Made by a program: the position numbers and the translations under genes | Source of the DNA: a bacterium | Lineage (GTDB): Bacteria > Bacteroidota > Ignavibacteria > Kapaibacteriales > UBA2268 | Reading direction: 5' to 3' | Length of the DNA stretch: 64,000 nt | NCBI GenBank assembly: GCA_024711295.1 | Contig: JANJTB010000039.1 | Coordinates: forward strand, 134,319-198,318 | Notes under the pieces: generated by a model | The model's database searches: none | What the model saw: only the letters and a program-made list of their open reading frames with translations | What the model was told of the DNA's origin: nothing | Part shown: positions 45,203 through 54,174 of the stretch, in pieces | Layout of the letters: every line of letters starts with the position of its first letter | Numbering within the stretch: the first letter of the stretch is position 1

Positions 45203-46594
45203 ATGTATATCGAACAAATTTATACAGGATGTTTGGCTCAAGGTGCCTATTACATTGAGTCAGAAGGTGTATCTGCTGTAATTGATCCTCTTAGGGAGTC
45301 AAGTCCATACATTAATAGGGCTGATTCGAGAAATGCAAAAATTAAGTATATTTTCGAAACGCATTTCCATGCTGACTTTGTTTCAGGGCATCTAGATTTA
45401 GCTAAAAAAACCGGTGCAATGATTGTTTTTGGTCCTACAGCTCAAACAAAATATGAAAGTTATATTGCAAAGGATGGCGAAGTATTCGAGATAGGTAAAA
45501 TTAAGATTAAGGTTCTGCACACACCAGGGCATACCCAGGAATCAACTACATACTTATTAATTGATGAAAACGGAAAGAATCATGCAATATTTTCAGGTGA
45601 TACATTATTTATAGGTGATGTGGGTCGTCCTGATTTAGCTGTGAAATCAGACTTGACTAAAGAAGATTTAGCTAGTATGTTGTATGACTCACTTCAAAGT
45701 AAAATTATGCCTCTCGAAGATGATATTCTTGTTTACCCTGCTCATGGAGCCGGTTCAGCATGTGGGAAAAAAATGAGCAAAGAAACTGTTGATTTTCTCG
45801 GTACTCAAAAGCGAACTAACTATGCTTTGTTGGCACCAGATAAAGAATCGTTTGTAAAGCAAGTTCTTGACGGAATTATGCCACCACCACCTTATTTCCC
45901 GATAAATGCTAAAATGAATAAAGAAGGCTACGAAAGCTTTGATTCGGTAATGCAAAAAGGAAAAGTTGCTTTGAGTCCTGAGATGTTCGAAGAAGTTGTA
46001 AACGCTAATTCGGCTCTAATGCTAGATTCACGATACCAGCAAGAATTCAATAAAGCGTTTATTCCAAACTCTGTTAATATAAGCTTAGACGGCCAGTTTG
46101 CACCCTGGGTAGGTGCTCTGATCCCTGATGTCAGCCAGCCTATTGTATTGATTGCCGAAGAGTCAAGACTCGACGAAACTATGATGAGATTGGCAAGAGT
46201 TGGTTATGAGAATATTTTAGGATACCTCGAAGGAGGTATTGAGTCATGGAAAAAGGCTGGTAAAGAAACAGACTCCATTAATTCGCTTTCTCCAATTGAG
46301 TTAAAAAATAAATTTGAAGCTGGTGAAATTAAGACAATTCTGGATGTTCGTAAGCCAAGTGAATACGAAGTAAGTCATATTCCAGGTGCAATTAATTTTC
46401 CATTGGACTTCATAAATGACAGAATGCATGAACTAGATAAAGAAGCAAACTATGTATTACACTGTTCTGGTGGATATCGCTCTATGACTACAGCGTCAAT
46501 ACTCAAATCACGTGGTTTCGAAAATGTTGTTGATGTTGACGGTGGATTTTCTGCTATTGCAGATACAGGCATTAAACTTGTTTCAAATAATTAA
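45203..46594 (+). CDS. CstB-like metallo-beta-lactamase-fold persulfide dioxygenase with two rhodanese domains
   Basis: 463 residues. Residues about 1-240 are the metallo-beta-lactamase domain with ETHFHADFVSGH (non-haem iron ligands), HTPGHTQES and FSGDTLFIGDVGRPDL. Residues about 262-352 form a rhodanese domain without the catalytic Cys (loop reads AEESRL). Residues about 362-460 form an active rhodanese (HCSGGYRSM). The order MBL, pseudo-rhodanese, rhodanese is that of CstB, which oxidises persulfide and makes thiosulfate. The preceding stop is 17 bp away and a rhodanese gene follows. Confidence 0.92.
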   Translation: MYIEQIYTGCLAQGAYYIESEGVSAVIDPLRESSPYINRADSRNAKIKYIFETHFHADFVSGHLDLAKKTGAMIVFGPTAQTKYESYIAKDGEVFEIGKIKIKVLHTPGHTQESTTYLLIDENGKNHAIFSGDTLFIGDVGRPDLAVKSDLTKEDLASMLYDSLQSKIMPLEDDILVYPAHGAGSACGKKMSKETVDFLGTQKRTNYALLAPDKESFVKQVLDGIMPPPPYFPINAKMNKEGYESFDSVMQKGKVALSPEMFEEVVNANSALMLDSRYQQEFNKAFIPNSVNISLDGQFAPWVGALIPDVSQPIVLIAEESRLDETMMRLARVGYENILGYLEGGIESWKKAGKETDSINSLSPIELKNKFEAGEIKTILDVRKPSEYEVSHIPGAINFPLDFINDRMHELDKEANYVLHCSGGYRSMTTASILKSRGFENVVDVDGGFSAIADTGIKLVSNN

Positions 46595-46617
46595 TTATCA
46601 CCAGGCAGGGATTAAAT

Positions 46618-46944
46618 ATGAATTACAAAGATATATCTCCGGAAGAGTTTAAGAAAATTATTGATGAAAATCCAGATTCTCAGGTTATTGATTGCAGAAC
46701 TTACCCCGAGTTAATGGAATTCAAACTAGACTATCAACACCATATTGATATTATGCAACCAAATTTTATGTCAAAACTTGCAAATTTGGATAAGTCTAAA
46801 AAGTATCTTGTATATTGCCGAAGTGGTAATAGAAGTGCTTTCTTGTGTGATTATATGGCAAAGATGGGATTTAATCAACTATATAATCTTGATGGCGGGA
46901 TAATTTCCTGGATTTATATGTTGCGACGTCAACAGTCTAATTAA
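46618..46944 (+). CDS. Single-domain rhodanese-like protein
   Basis: 108 residues. One rhodanese domain with the active-site loop YCRSGNRSAFLC (Cys nucleophile about residue 65) and IDCRTYPE. Probably a sulfur carrier or transferase for the persulfide oxidation operon; it starts 23 bp after the CstB-like gene with the RBS GCAGGGA. A terminator-like hairpin follows. Confidence 0.9.
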   Translation: MNYKDISPEEFKKIIDENPDSQVIDCRTYPELMEFKLDYQHHIDIMQPNFMSKLANLDKSKKYLVYCRSGNRSAFLCDYMAKMGFNQLYNLDGGIISWIYMLRRQQSN

Positions 46945-46966
46945 TTGTGTTTGGAATAATATGATA

Positions 46967-47002
46967 AGGCTGAATCGAGTTAAATCGTTCAGCCTCTCTT
47001 TT
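46967..47002 (+). terminator. Hairpin after sulfur operon
   Basis: Arms AGGCTGAA (46967-46974) and TTCAGCCT (46988-46995), with extra pairing across a bulge, then T-rich bases. Confidence 0.75.
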
Positions 47003-47068
47003 ATGAATTCTGTAATGATTTTTGATTTACCTGGTTAAGGTGACTTTTTCATATTTTTTAATTAAACT

Positions 47069-47294
47069 TTACACTTTCTGAAACTCCTCAGGCGATAGAC
47101 CAATTTGATTTAGAATAGCCCTTAAAGTTCCTTTTTTTATCGGTTGTGGGTGATTTGGTATAGTTGTTCTTCTTTAATTTACCGGGTTATACCAAATTTC
47201 ATGGCTTCCTTTTTGGATTTCGGTCATATTCAAAACCGACTTTTCTAAGTTTTTTTCCCACATCGCCATATCTATATTCAAGTAATTTGCTCAT
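47069..47294 (-). pseudogene. HicA-like toxin, broken by a frameshift and a stop codon
   Basis: Starts with an ATG overlapping the hicB stop (ATGA at 47291-47294). It reads KLRKVGFEYDRN in one frame, then continues in another frame as QKGSHEIWYNPVN, a stop (TAA), and RRTTIPNHPQPIKKGTLRAI, ending NQIGLSPEEFQKV. These are the recognisable parts of HicA (GSH motif, IPNH, KKGTLRAIL). At least one base is out of register between the DRN and KGSH parts, and one codon is a stop where Lys is usual. A functional toxin is therefore unlikely. Confidence 0.82.
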
Positions 47295-47548
47295 AAAGCT
47301 ACTTCAACAGGTACTCTAAATCTATTGATTTTTCTTTTTATCCCAAGCTGTTTACTAATTTTTTCGGGTAGTGGGTCGCCATGCTCCAAATACGAATCTA
47401 TTAGTTTTCGTGCTACATCCTGAGCTATTTCAATTGGTTCTAATTGCGTTCTGCCCTCAGCCAAAAGTCCGGGCAAATCTGGGGAAGTAGCTAAGAACCC
47501 ACCTTCATCAAGTGGCTCAATGCTCAAATCTAAAATAAAATCATTTAT
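47291..47548 (-). CDS. HicB-like antitoxin
   Basis: Partly conserved HicB domain: IEPLDEGGFLATSPDLPGL near the N-terminus and the helical stretch EIAQDVARKLIDSYLEHGDPLPE. The nearest usual start is TTG at 47527, but the frame extends upstream through NDFILDL, which looks like the normal HicB beginning, to an ATA codon at 47546-47548. The real start is thus unclear. The C-terminal region lacks an obvious ribbon-helix-helix or HTH of longer HicB forms. The adjoining toxin gene is broken, so this may be a relic. Confidence 0.7.
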   Translation of the reverse strand: MNDFILDLSIEPLDEGGFLATSPDLPGLLAEGRTQLEPIEIAQDVARKLIDSYLEHGDPLPEKISKQLGIKRKINRFRVPVEVAL

Positions 47549-47602
47549 AAAAATATCCTTAAAAATACATGCACTTATTGATGAAATTAATACTTTTTTA
47601 TT

Positions 47603-50600
47603 TTACCTCACCACCAGCACTTTCCCTCTCTCAATAATTCCAACGCCACTTATAACATAATAATTTGAGCCGATTGGAAGCTGCGATGTAGGAAAACTGA
47701 ATGTTTTTTCGGTTTGAGCTGGTAAAGATCCTTCGTGTATTTTTATTATCTCATTACCGTAAATGTCGTAAAGTTTAATAGAAAAATTTGCAGTTTCACT
47801 TGTTATTACCCTCAAATTTACCAAATCACTTGATGGATTGGGATATGCGGTGTGAGTAAGTTTGTCGCTAATAATTTTTGGTGAATCTTCAACGTTAGCG
47901 ATAATTTCGTCGGGTAAACTAAGAACAGATGCGGTTGTTTGGTAGCTTTCGTTTGCACCGAGAGCCATCGTTTGATTTGAAACTACTTTTTCGGTAAAAA
48001 GATAAACTTTGTTTGACCAAATGTATATATCTTTAATATTTTCAGAAAGGCCATAGATTCTAATATCTCTAACCACATTGACATTTGTATCAAAAACTAA
48101 ATATCCCTGACTACCTCTTGAACTTCCTGCCAAAGCAAATGATGAATTGCTAATTCTTTGTATCATATTTATTTCAGATCTACTATATACTATAGTTTCT
48201 GCAATTTGGCTAGCACTTGGAGTAAATTTTGCAATATAACCATAACTAACATTATTTTCTATTTTAAAACCGTATAGTAAAATTAAGTCATTATTAACAA
48301 CTTTGATTCCAGAGATTTTAATATTGCTATGAATTAATAGTTCTTTTGTATAGTTTACATTACCATCTTCATTTATTGAAAATATTTCTGACTGACCATT
48401 TTGTTTTACAAAATAAATATAAATATTATCATTTAAAGTGTCTGAATAGAATTGTCTAGGATTATTAATAGGTAATATGTTTGACCCAATTTGATTAAGT
48501 TCGTAATCAGTTTTAATAATTTCAAAATTGGTTTTGTCATTTAAGAAGGAATAAAATGAATTTTTAGAATTAATAGGATGAATATTTGAAACTATAAAAT
48601 GCTTTTTTAATTCATCTTTGTCATTTTTGATTTTACCCAAATTAATTATCGCAGCTTTGAAATCATAGTTGTCAGCATAAAACATGACAATAGATGTATC
48701 TGTAATTAACAATTCATAATCAAACGGTAAACTACTATTATATTTTTCACGACTTGGTAAAACGATAAAATTATTGCCTAATGTATCAAAATTGAAATTT
48801 AATTTCTTAAAAGTTAATATCGGATTAAAAAACTGATAACCCATAAACTGGGAACCGGTATATTTATTATAAGTTCTCATTAAACTAAAACCGAAATTTG
48901 TTTTAAAGCATTTTTTATAATTATCGTTAAACTTTCCAATGATTTTTGTTTTAAAATCTGTTGAATATTCAATTTTTGTATTATGATTAATTATTATATC
49001 ATATAAGCTTAAAGAATCATAACTAATTCCATCACTTACAATTAACTTTGGGCTAAAATCACCTTTAAATTTATATTCATGTATTGGGTTTTGTTCATTT
49101 GATGATTCTCCATCACCAAAGTGCCAACTCCATATTTTTATTGCTCCTTTACTTTTTTCAGTAAATTGAACTTTTTGTGGTATTTCATAATTTAGTTTGG
49201 TAATTTCAAAATCCGCATTAACAGTTTCCAAAACAGTAATAATTGAATCTTTTTTAAAACTTAAGGTTGTACCATCCGGTTTAGTAATATCCAATTTAAC
49301 TCCATAAATGCCAGGTTTAATATATATATATTCTACATCTGAACTATTACTATTCGTGCTAATTCCCGTGATAAATTGCCATCTATATTTACAACCTGTA
49401 ATATTGGATAATGCTCTAAATCGTATAGAATTACCTTCATAAATTGTGTCTTGAGACCAGTAAAATCCAAATTTCGAAAAATCATTGAGAATGTCAAAAG
49501 ATTTAGAAATAACTCTTCCATCTTTTAATGCAAAAATGGTTTTATAGTTTTTCTCATCAGTAAATGTATGTGAATTTTGCAAATCGGTTGGTAAAGTAAA
49601 ATCCTCAAGTTTTCGAAAATTAATTGTACCATATATAGAGTACACATTATTATTTAATTGGCTGATGTATTTGTTATTTTTTAAGAATTCAATATCACTT
49701 TTGAATAAGGGATTATCCACTGAATCTGTAAATCTTTTAGAATTGATATTAAATGTATATAGTCTTCCAACGCCACGAATATAAAGTAATGAATCAAAAT
49801 TTGATTCAAATACCTGTTGCATAGGAAACAAGTAACCATATTCACTTTTCGAAGATGATCCCGGATTACCTTCATAAGAATATTCACCACTAAATGATGA
49901 TTTAAATAAATTCAGAGTATCATAATGATGATCAACAAAATATAGAGAATTCGACTTTTTTATAGTGCTAGTATGTACCAAAAAGCCAGTATTTTCATTT
50001 AATTCACTAATTATTGCATACTTATTTTGTTTGTTAAACCTCAATTTGGAAACAGCAAATGGAGCAAAAGCTAAAAGTTGATTTTTAATTAATGGAATAA
50101 TATTTGAGAAATCAACAATAAATGAAGCACCTGATGTACAATACCCATACCAGTTTTCGTGTGTGGCATCAATTTTGGAGTAGTATGAAAAAGTTAGTAC
50201 TTGTGAGTCAAAATTGAAATCAGAATATGTTACAAAAATTGAACTCGTGAATTGACTGTAGAAATTAAAATATTTGTGAGATAAAGTGATATCTTTCAGT
50301 TTATTCAATGAGTTGATTTCAAAAATTGAAACATTAACAGAATCTCTAAAAGTGTTTTTTTTATACCGCGCTACCACAGTCGTTTTTCCATCGCTGGAGA
50401 TTTTGGCGTAGTTGTTAGTGTCTGTTAATCCTTCGGGCTTACCGGATTTGAGGATTTTTCCACTATCATACTCGATATAACGGATAGTATTATCCTTGCT
50501 AACAGTGATTATCAGATTTTCTTCTGGTATGATTTTCAAATCCCGAAGGTCTGGTATTTTTTCGGATAATTCCCAATATCCCTCTTTTTCGAGCCATTTA

Positions 50601-50659
50601 GAGTGGAGCGTGCTGACTGAAAAAATTGTTAGAATTGCGATTAAGAATACATTTTTCAT
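47603..50659 (-). CDS. Large secreted PKD protein with T9SS sorting domain, paralogue A
   Basis: Start taken at the Met at 50659 (MKNVFLIAILTIFS signal peptide), not at 50749, which would add a 30-residue non-signal extension; 1018 residues. N-terminal about 20-400 is a WD40/PQQ-like beta-propeller (DNTIRYIEYDSGKI). Next are one weak and one good PKD domain (SWHFGDGESSNEQNPIHEYKF, near 545-590), a second propeller-like region, and a T9SS type A sorting domain (KLYDIYGNEIIKIHEG, then GIIERGKVLVVR). It should be surface-exposed or released. Its first codons and last about 130 are nearly identical to paralogue B at 54175-57192, while the middle differs. Confidence 0.85.
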   Translation of the reverse strand: MKNVFLIAILTIFSVSTLHSKWLEKEGYWELSEKIPDLRDLKIIPEENLIITVSKDNTIRYIEYDSGKILKSGKPEGLTDTNNYAKISSDGKTTVVARYKKNTFRDSVNVSIFEINSLNKLKDITLSHKYFNFYSQFTSSIFVTYSDFNFDSQVLTFSYYSKIDATHENWYGYCTSGASFIVDFSNIIPLIKNQLLAFAPFAVSKLRFNKQNKYAIISELNENTGFLVHTSTIKKSNSLYFVDHHYDTLNLFKSSFSGEYSYEGNPGSSSKSEYGYLFPMQQVFESNFDSLLYIRGVGRLYTFNINSKRFTDSVDNPLFKSDIEFLKNNKYISQLNNNVYSIYGTINFRKLEDFTLPTDLQNSHTFTDEKNYKTIFALKDGRVISKSFDILNDFSKFGFYWSQDTIYEGNSIRFRALSNITGCKYRWQFITGISTNSNSSDVEYIYIKPGIYGVKLDITKPDGTTLSFKKDSIITVLETVNADFEITKLNYEIPQKVQFTEKSKGAIKIWSWHFGDGESSNEQNPIHEYKFKGDFSPKLIVSDGISYDSLSLYDIIINHNTKIEYSTDFKTKIIGKFNDNYKKCFKTNFGFSLMRTYNKYTGSQFMGYQFFNPILTFKKLNFNFDTLGNNFIVLPSREKYNSSLPFDYELLITDTSIVMFYADNYDFKAAIINLGKIKNDKDELKKHFIVSNIHPINSKNSFYSFLNDKTNFEIIKTDYELNQIGSNILPINNPRQFYSDTLNDNIYIYFVKQNGQSEIFSINEDGNVNYTKELLIHSNIKISGIKVVNNDLILLYGFKIENNVSYGYIAKFTPSASQIAETIVYSRSEINMIQRISNSSFALAGSSRGSQGYLVFDTNVNVVRDIRIYGLSENIKDIYIWSNKVYLFTEKVVSNQTMALGANESYQTTASVLSLPDEIIANVEDSPKIISDKLTHTAYPNPSSDLVNLRVITSETANFSIKLYDIYGNEIIKIHEGSLPAQTEKTFSFPTSQLPIGSNYYVISGVGIIERGKVLVVR
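47607..48007 (-). repeat. Long repeat copy 1 (3' end of T9SS paralogue A)
   Basis: About 400 bases that match 54179-54579 with no indels and about a dozen differences by eye. Encodes the linker and sorting domain. Identity stops abruptly at 48007. Confidence 0.85.
50571..50625 (-). repeat. Short repeat copy 1 (5' end of T9SS paralogue A)
   Basis: About 55 bases encoding the signal-peptide end and LHSKWLEKEGYWEL, matching 57101-57155 with two differences. Confidence 0.8.
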
Positions 50660-50775
50660 AGTTTTCACACAAAATTTGGTGGTCGAAGCACTTGTCAATA
50701 TCAGGTTAAATTTCATAATTTTTTTATTTTTGCAACTTAATATATTCAATATTATTTACTTTTTAAGATTTCATA

Positions 50776-51198
50776 TTAAAATACATTTGGATAAGTTTCT
50801 AAAAAATATTTGGGTGTAAAAGCCGGAACTTCTGATTTGATATAATCAGAAATGTTTCGTGTAATAATGCAATCAATAGAATTTGAAATTGATGCACTTA
50901 TTTGAATTGAATCTTCAAAATCTTCTATCTCAGACTTCAATGCGCTTAAAAGAATTGATTTATCAATTGCTAAAACATCAATAAATGAGATTAAACTTTC
51001 AATAAAAGCAAATGCTATATCCTTACCTTTTGCTTTTCTAACCAAATAATAAATATCTGTAATAGTTGTTGCAGTGATAAATCCTTGTACCAGTTTACCG
51101 TCAATTTTAATTATAACCTCTTTGCTTTGCTCGAAATGCGGTTCACGTTGAAGTATTATGTCGAGTATAACATTTGTATCTAAAAGTAATTTCATCAT
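50776..51198 (-). CDS. PIN-domain toxin (VapC-like)
   Basis: 140 residues. PIN-domain nuclease acids: LLLDTNVILD (Asp near 7), a central acidic DFEDSI, and CIITRN at the end. Probably an RNase toxin. Its ATG overlaps the stop of the upstream antitoxin gene by 4 bp (51195-51198). No obvious damage, so it may be functional. Confidence 0.85.
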   Translation of the reverse strand: MMKLLLDTNVILDIILQREPHFEQSKEVIIKIDGKLVQGFITATTITDIYYLVRKAKGKDIAFAFIESLISFIDVLAIDKSILLSALKSEIEDFEDSIQISASISNSIDCIITRNISDYIKSEVPAFTPKYFLETYPNVF

Positions 51199-51422
51199 TT
51201 ATGTTTTCTTGCTATATAATCTAATCGAGTTTCATTAACTTCTTCATTTTTGAGTAAACCTGACCATTTGTTTACAAAATCTAATCCTGTCATTTTGCGA
51301 CTTCCATTAATCAATGGTGTAATAACCACTTTAACATTGTTACCTACAAATTCTTCAGGCACCTGAATTGTTAGAAAGCCACTTTTATCTATATGAGTAT
51401 CATAAGTAAACGCTTGCATCAT
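51195..51422 (-). CDS. Antitoxin-like protein paired with PIN toxin
   Basis: About 75 residues. Upstream Met at 51431 gives MEKMMQAF; GGAG then falls inside the coding sequence, and is better placed for the Met at 51422 or 51419, so a start there is preferred. The N-terminal region is AbrB/SpoVT-like in feel (LTIQVPEEFVGNNVKVVITP), the rest unfamiliar. Coupled to the PIN toxin by a 4-bp overlap, the usual VapBC layout. Confidence 0.7.
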   Translation of the reverse strand: MMQAFTYDTHIDKSGFLTIQVPEEFVGNNVKVVITPLINGSRKMTGLDFVNKWSGLLKNEEVNETRLDYIARKHK

Positions 51423-51525
51423 TTTCTCCATATATTATTGAATTTTATTGACGATAATTATATAAATTATTTTTTTCATCGTCTCCTGTAATGATATTTT
51501 AATTTATTGATTCTTTAAAAAAATA

Positions 51526-51553
51526 AGAGCTTCCCGAAAAATCAGGAAGCTCT
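51526..51553 (-). terminator. Terminator after DUF3160 gene
   Basis: Arms AGAGCTTCC (51526-51534) and GGAAGCTCT (51545-51553); on the minus strand the stem is followed by a run of T (plus-strand A run at 51515-51523). Confidence 0.85.
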
Positions 51554-51562
51554 ATATTTATA

Positions 51563-54130
51563 TTATCTTATAATTGTAACTTTACCGGAAATAACATTAT
51601 TACCTGATTTTAAGGTATAGATATAATTACCAATTGGAAGTTTATTATGATTATCGTCGGTACCATCCCAAACGATTGAATAATTAGAGCCAATTGGGTA
51701 ATCTTTAATTAGATTCCTGATAACATTACCTTTTATATCAGAAATGAAAAGCTCAATTATATTCTGCAATTCATTTTTATTCAATGTGAACTGTATAGTT
51801 GTATTACCTGAAAACGGATTTGGGTAGCATCTTAAATTTCTTGGGTTTTCTGTCTGCAAATTCTTTTCGACACTTGAAGGCACTGAATTTAGAGAAACTT
51901 TTTCGCCATTTGGGGAATTACCGTCTTTATCAGCAAGATAAAGATTTGTAAATTCCGGTCTGTAAGCCGGCTTTCCGTCCATTCCACGCCACTCTTCATT
52001 GGTTAGACGTTTGAAATCATTTGACAAGAATTCATAATAACTAAATACAGGTCCGATGTACGAGCGTGTACCACCTTCGGGAGTTGGAGCAGTGATTACA
52101 GCATTATTCACCCTACCTGTACCGGCATGCAATACCCAACCTACCATATTACCACCTTCATCTGTTGGTATTGTATGGACATCAGTAATAATCATTCTAT
52201 CAGACTCAAATCCCAAAGTACTATCATACAAATAATTTTCTAAAAGTGGTGCAGGGCGCATGCCATAATACAATTTCAAATACCAACCGATATCAAGAGC
52301 AGATGGTGATGAATCGCAAACTCTGCCTTTCTTAATCGTTGAACATATAAAATCAACATCTTCTTCATTGAATTCTTCATTTTTAAGAATTTTTTCTGAC
52401 ATTTCGGATAATTGTTGACAAACGTTTACCCAATGCTCAAAAAAGTCGTTTCCTTTTACGGATTTTTCCAATGATGAATATAGTTCATTAAGTGAAATGA
52501 AAAAATTCTTAATTCTTTGATAAAATTCAACGTTTGGTTCAATATACCCATAAGGATATGAACAAACGATACTTGCAGTGTATGGTTGTTTAGCATAAAG
52601 TACAAAATTATATCTTAGTTGCGACCAGCTTGCAAGTTGAGTATTTATGGTTTTCTGCCACCATGCAGCTGTCTGCATAAACTTCGGCAATTTGCTTCTG
52701 TTAAGCGGTGGATTTAAACTTCTGATACCATTTAACCACAGTGTATAGCTCGAACTTTTCCAGAAGTCATCATCGTAAGAGCTAATAAGATACCTTAATG
52801 ATGCTAGATTTGATGAGTATGGATATTTTGAAAGTTCATCATCAAGAAGTTGCACTGTTGCATCATTCCCGAATGCAAAGAGAATATCAAGAGTTGATGG
52901 AACCATTCTCCTAACTTTTTTATTTTCGAACATAACTCTGTCGTAAACAACATTTGCAGTAATGAAACCATCTAATATCGGTCGTTGCCCCATAAGTAGA
53001 AAAACGGACGGTAGAACAACCTGGTCTGGTGATAAATGATCTGAAAACAATATCTGGGACATATATAATTGATTTGCAGAACTAAGTTCGAGCAATTTTT
53101 CCTGATATTTATTCAAATTTGTTTCATCGCAAATATCCAAAGCATCAAAATCAAGACTGTCCAAAACACTTACAGCTTCAAACAATGAAATATTATCTTG
53201 TGTACCAAGTAATGTTTTCAAAATACTTTCAATTTTTTCAAAATGTGTATAAGCTTCTGATTTTAGTGATAATTCTGCAATTAAAGCTGATAGAACATTC
53301 ATGCGATGCAAATCTGTATCAGTATATAAAAATGATATTTCATTCTTGGGATTAGTAATGCAAATTTCAGCTCGTCCCAACCACATCATTGCTAGAAAAT
53401 ATTTAGTAAGGTCTTCATCAATTGTATAATGACCTCTCGGAGTAAATTGACTGAAATCAATAAATCTGTATGTAGAATCAGAAAATAGTTTTATATCTAA
53501 TGCACCTTTTCCAATGATATATCCTATCAAAGTATCAACAGCTCCTTCATTAGAACTAAATGCACAACTCGATTCTCCGGTTAGTAGTTTATGAGCCACA
53601 GTAAGATAAACATCGGCATCATTTACTGCTTTTTTGTAAATTTCGGGTTTGTTGTTTGTTTTCAGCAATGATAACTCATTTTTAATTTTAGATAATGCTG
53701 AATCAAGATTTGGTATAATGTGTGTATATTCAAATTTAACCAATATTTTATTAAATGAAAAATGCAGAGCCTGCAAAATTGCATCACTTGATATATATAC
53801 AGGCATATCCTTAATGAAAATATCCCAAAATGAGTGTATAAAAGTCGGATAATTCATACGTTCACTAACCATAAAGCCGTGTTTATTAATTAAACTGACT
53901 TCGTAAGGAGTTAACGAATATTTGCTTGCTATTTCATTGCCAAATTCAGACTTGTTGAAATCTGTAGGAGCATCTTCAAGGAAATTTCCCGCAGGATATA
54001 TTTTTAAAAGTTGTTCGACTGTCATATCCTTATTATTTTCGAGAAATAACTTGTATGCCTCAATATCGAACTTTGAGTAAAGCATTGAATTGCTTAAAAT
54101 TAACAGAAGTAGTAAAACTAATTTTTTCAT
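51563..54130 (-). CDS. DUF3160 family secreted protein with T9SS sorting domain
   Basis: 855 residues. Signal peptide 1-19 (YSKF). The long middle (about 60-670) matches DUF3160 in its VYISSDAILQALHFSFNKIL and later WYLKLYYGMRPAPLLENYLYD phrases; helical and all exported. The end (about 770-855) is a T9SS sorting domain: RCYPNPFSGNTTIQF and GNYIYTLKSGNNVISGK. No enzyme motif is apparent. Function unknown. Confidence 0.85.
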   Translation of the reverse strand: MKKLVLLLLLILSNSMLYSKFDIEAYKLFLENNKDMTVEQLLKIYPAGNFLEDAPTDFNKSEFGNEIASKYSLTPYEVSLINKHGFMVSERMNYPTFIHSFWDIFIKDMPVYISSDAILQALHFSFNKILVKFEYTHIIPNLDSALSKIKNELSLLKTNNKPEIYKKAVNDADVYLTVAHKLLTGESSCAFSSNEGAVDTLIGYIIGKGALDIKLFSDSTYRFIDFSQFTPRGHYTIDEDLTKYFLAMMWLGRAEICITNPKNEISFLYTDTDLHRMNVLSALIAELSLKSEAYTHFEKIESILKTLLGTQDNISLFEAVSVLDSLDFDALDICDETNLNKYQEKLLELSSANQLYMSQILFSDHLSPDQVVLPSVFLLMGQRPILDGFITANVVYDRVMFENKKVRRMVPSTLDILFAFGNDATVQLLDDELSKYPYSSNLASLRYLISSYDDDFWKSSSYTLWLNGIRSLNPPLNRSKLPKFMQTAAWWQKTINTQLASWSQLRYNFVLYAKQPYTASIVCSYPYGYIEPNVEFYQRIKNFFISLNELYSSLEKSVKGNDFFEHWVNVCQQLSEMSEKILKNEEFNEEDVDFICSTIKKGRVCDSSPSALDIGWYLKLYYGMRPAPLLENYLYDSTLGFESDRMIITDVHTIPTDEGGNMVGWVLHAGTGRVNNAVITAPTPEGGTRSYIGPVFSYYEFLSNDFKRLTNEEWRGMDGKPAYRPEFTNLYLADKDGNSPNGEKVSLNSVPSSVEKNLQTENPRNLRCYPNPFSGNTTIQFTLNKNELQNIIELFISDIKGNVIRNLIKDYPIGSNYSIVWDGTDDNHNKLPIGNYIYTLKSGNNVISGKVTIIR

Positions 54131-54174
54131 AGTAAAACCTCAATTTTGTTTTTATAAATTTCATTTTTCATTGG

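Noticed and set aside
45353-45376. Missing His in the MBL motif (HFHADF instead of HxHxDH)
   Set aside because: HxHADFVSGH is the normal form in CstB-like persulfide dioxygenases, so it is not a defect.
50660-50749. 30-residue upstream extension of T9SS paralogue A
   Set aside because: It would bury the signal peptide; paralogue B begins directly with its signal peptide.
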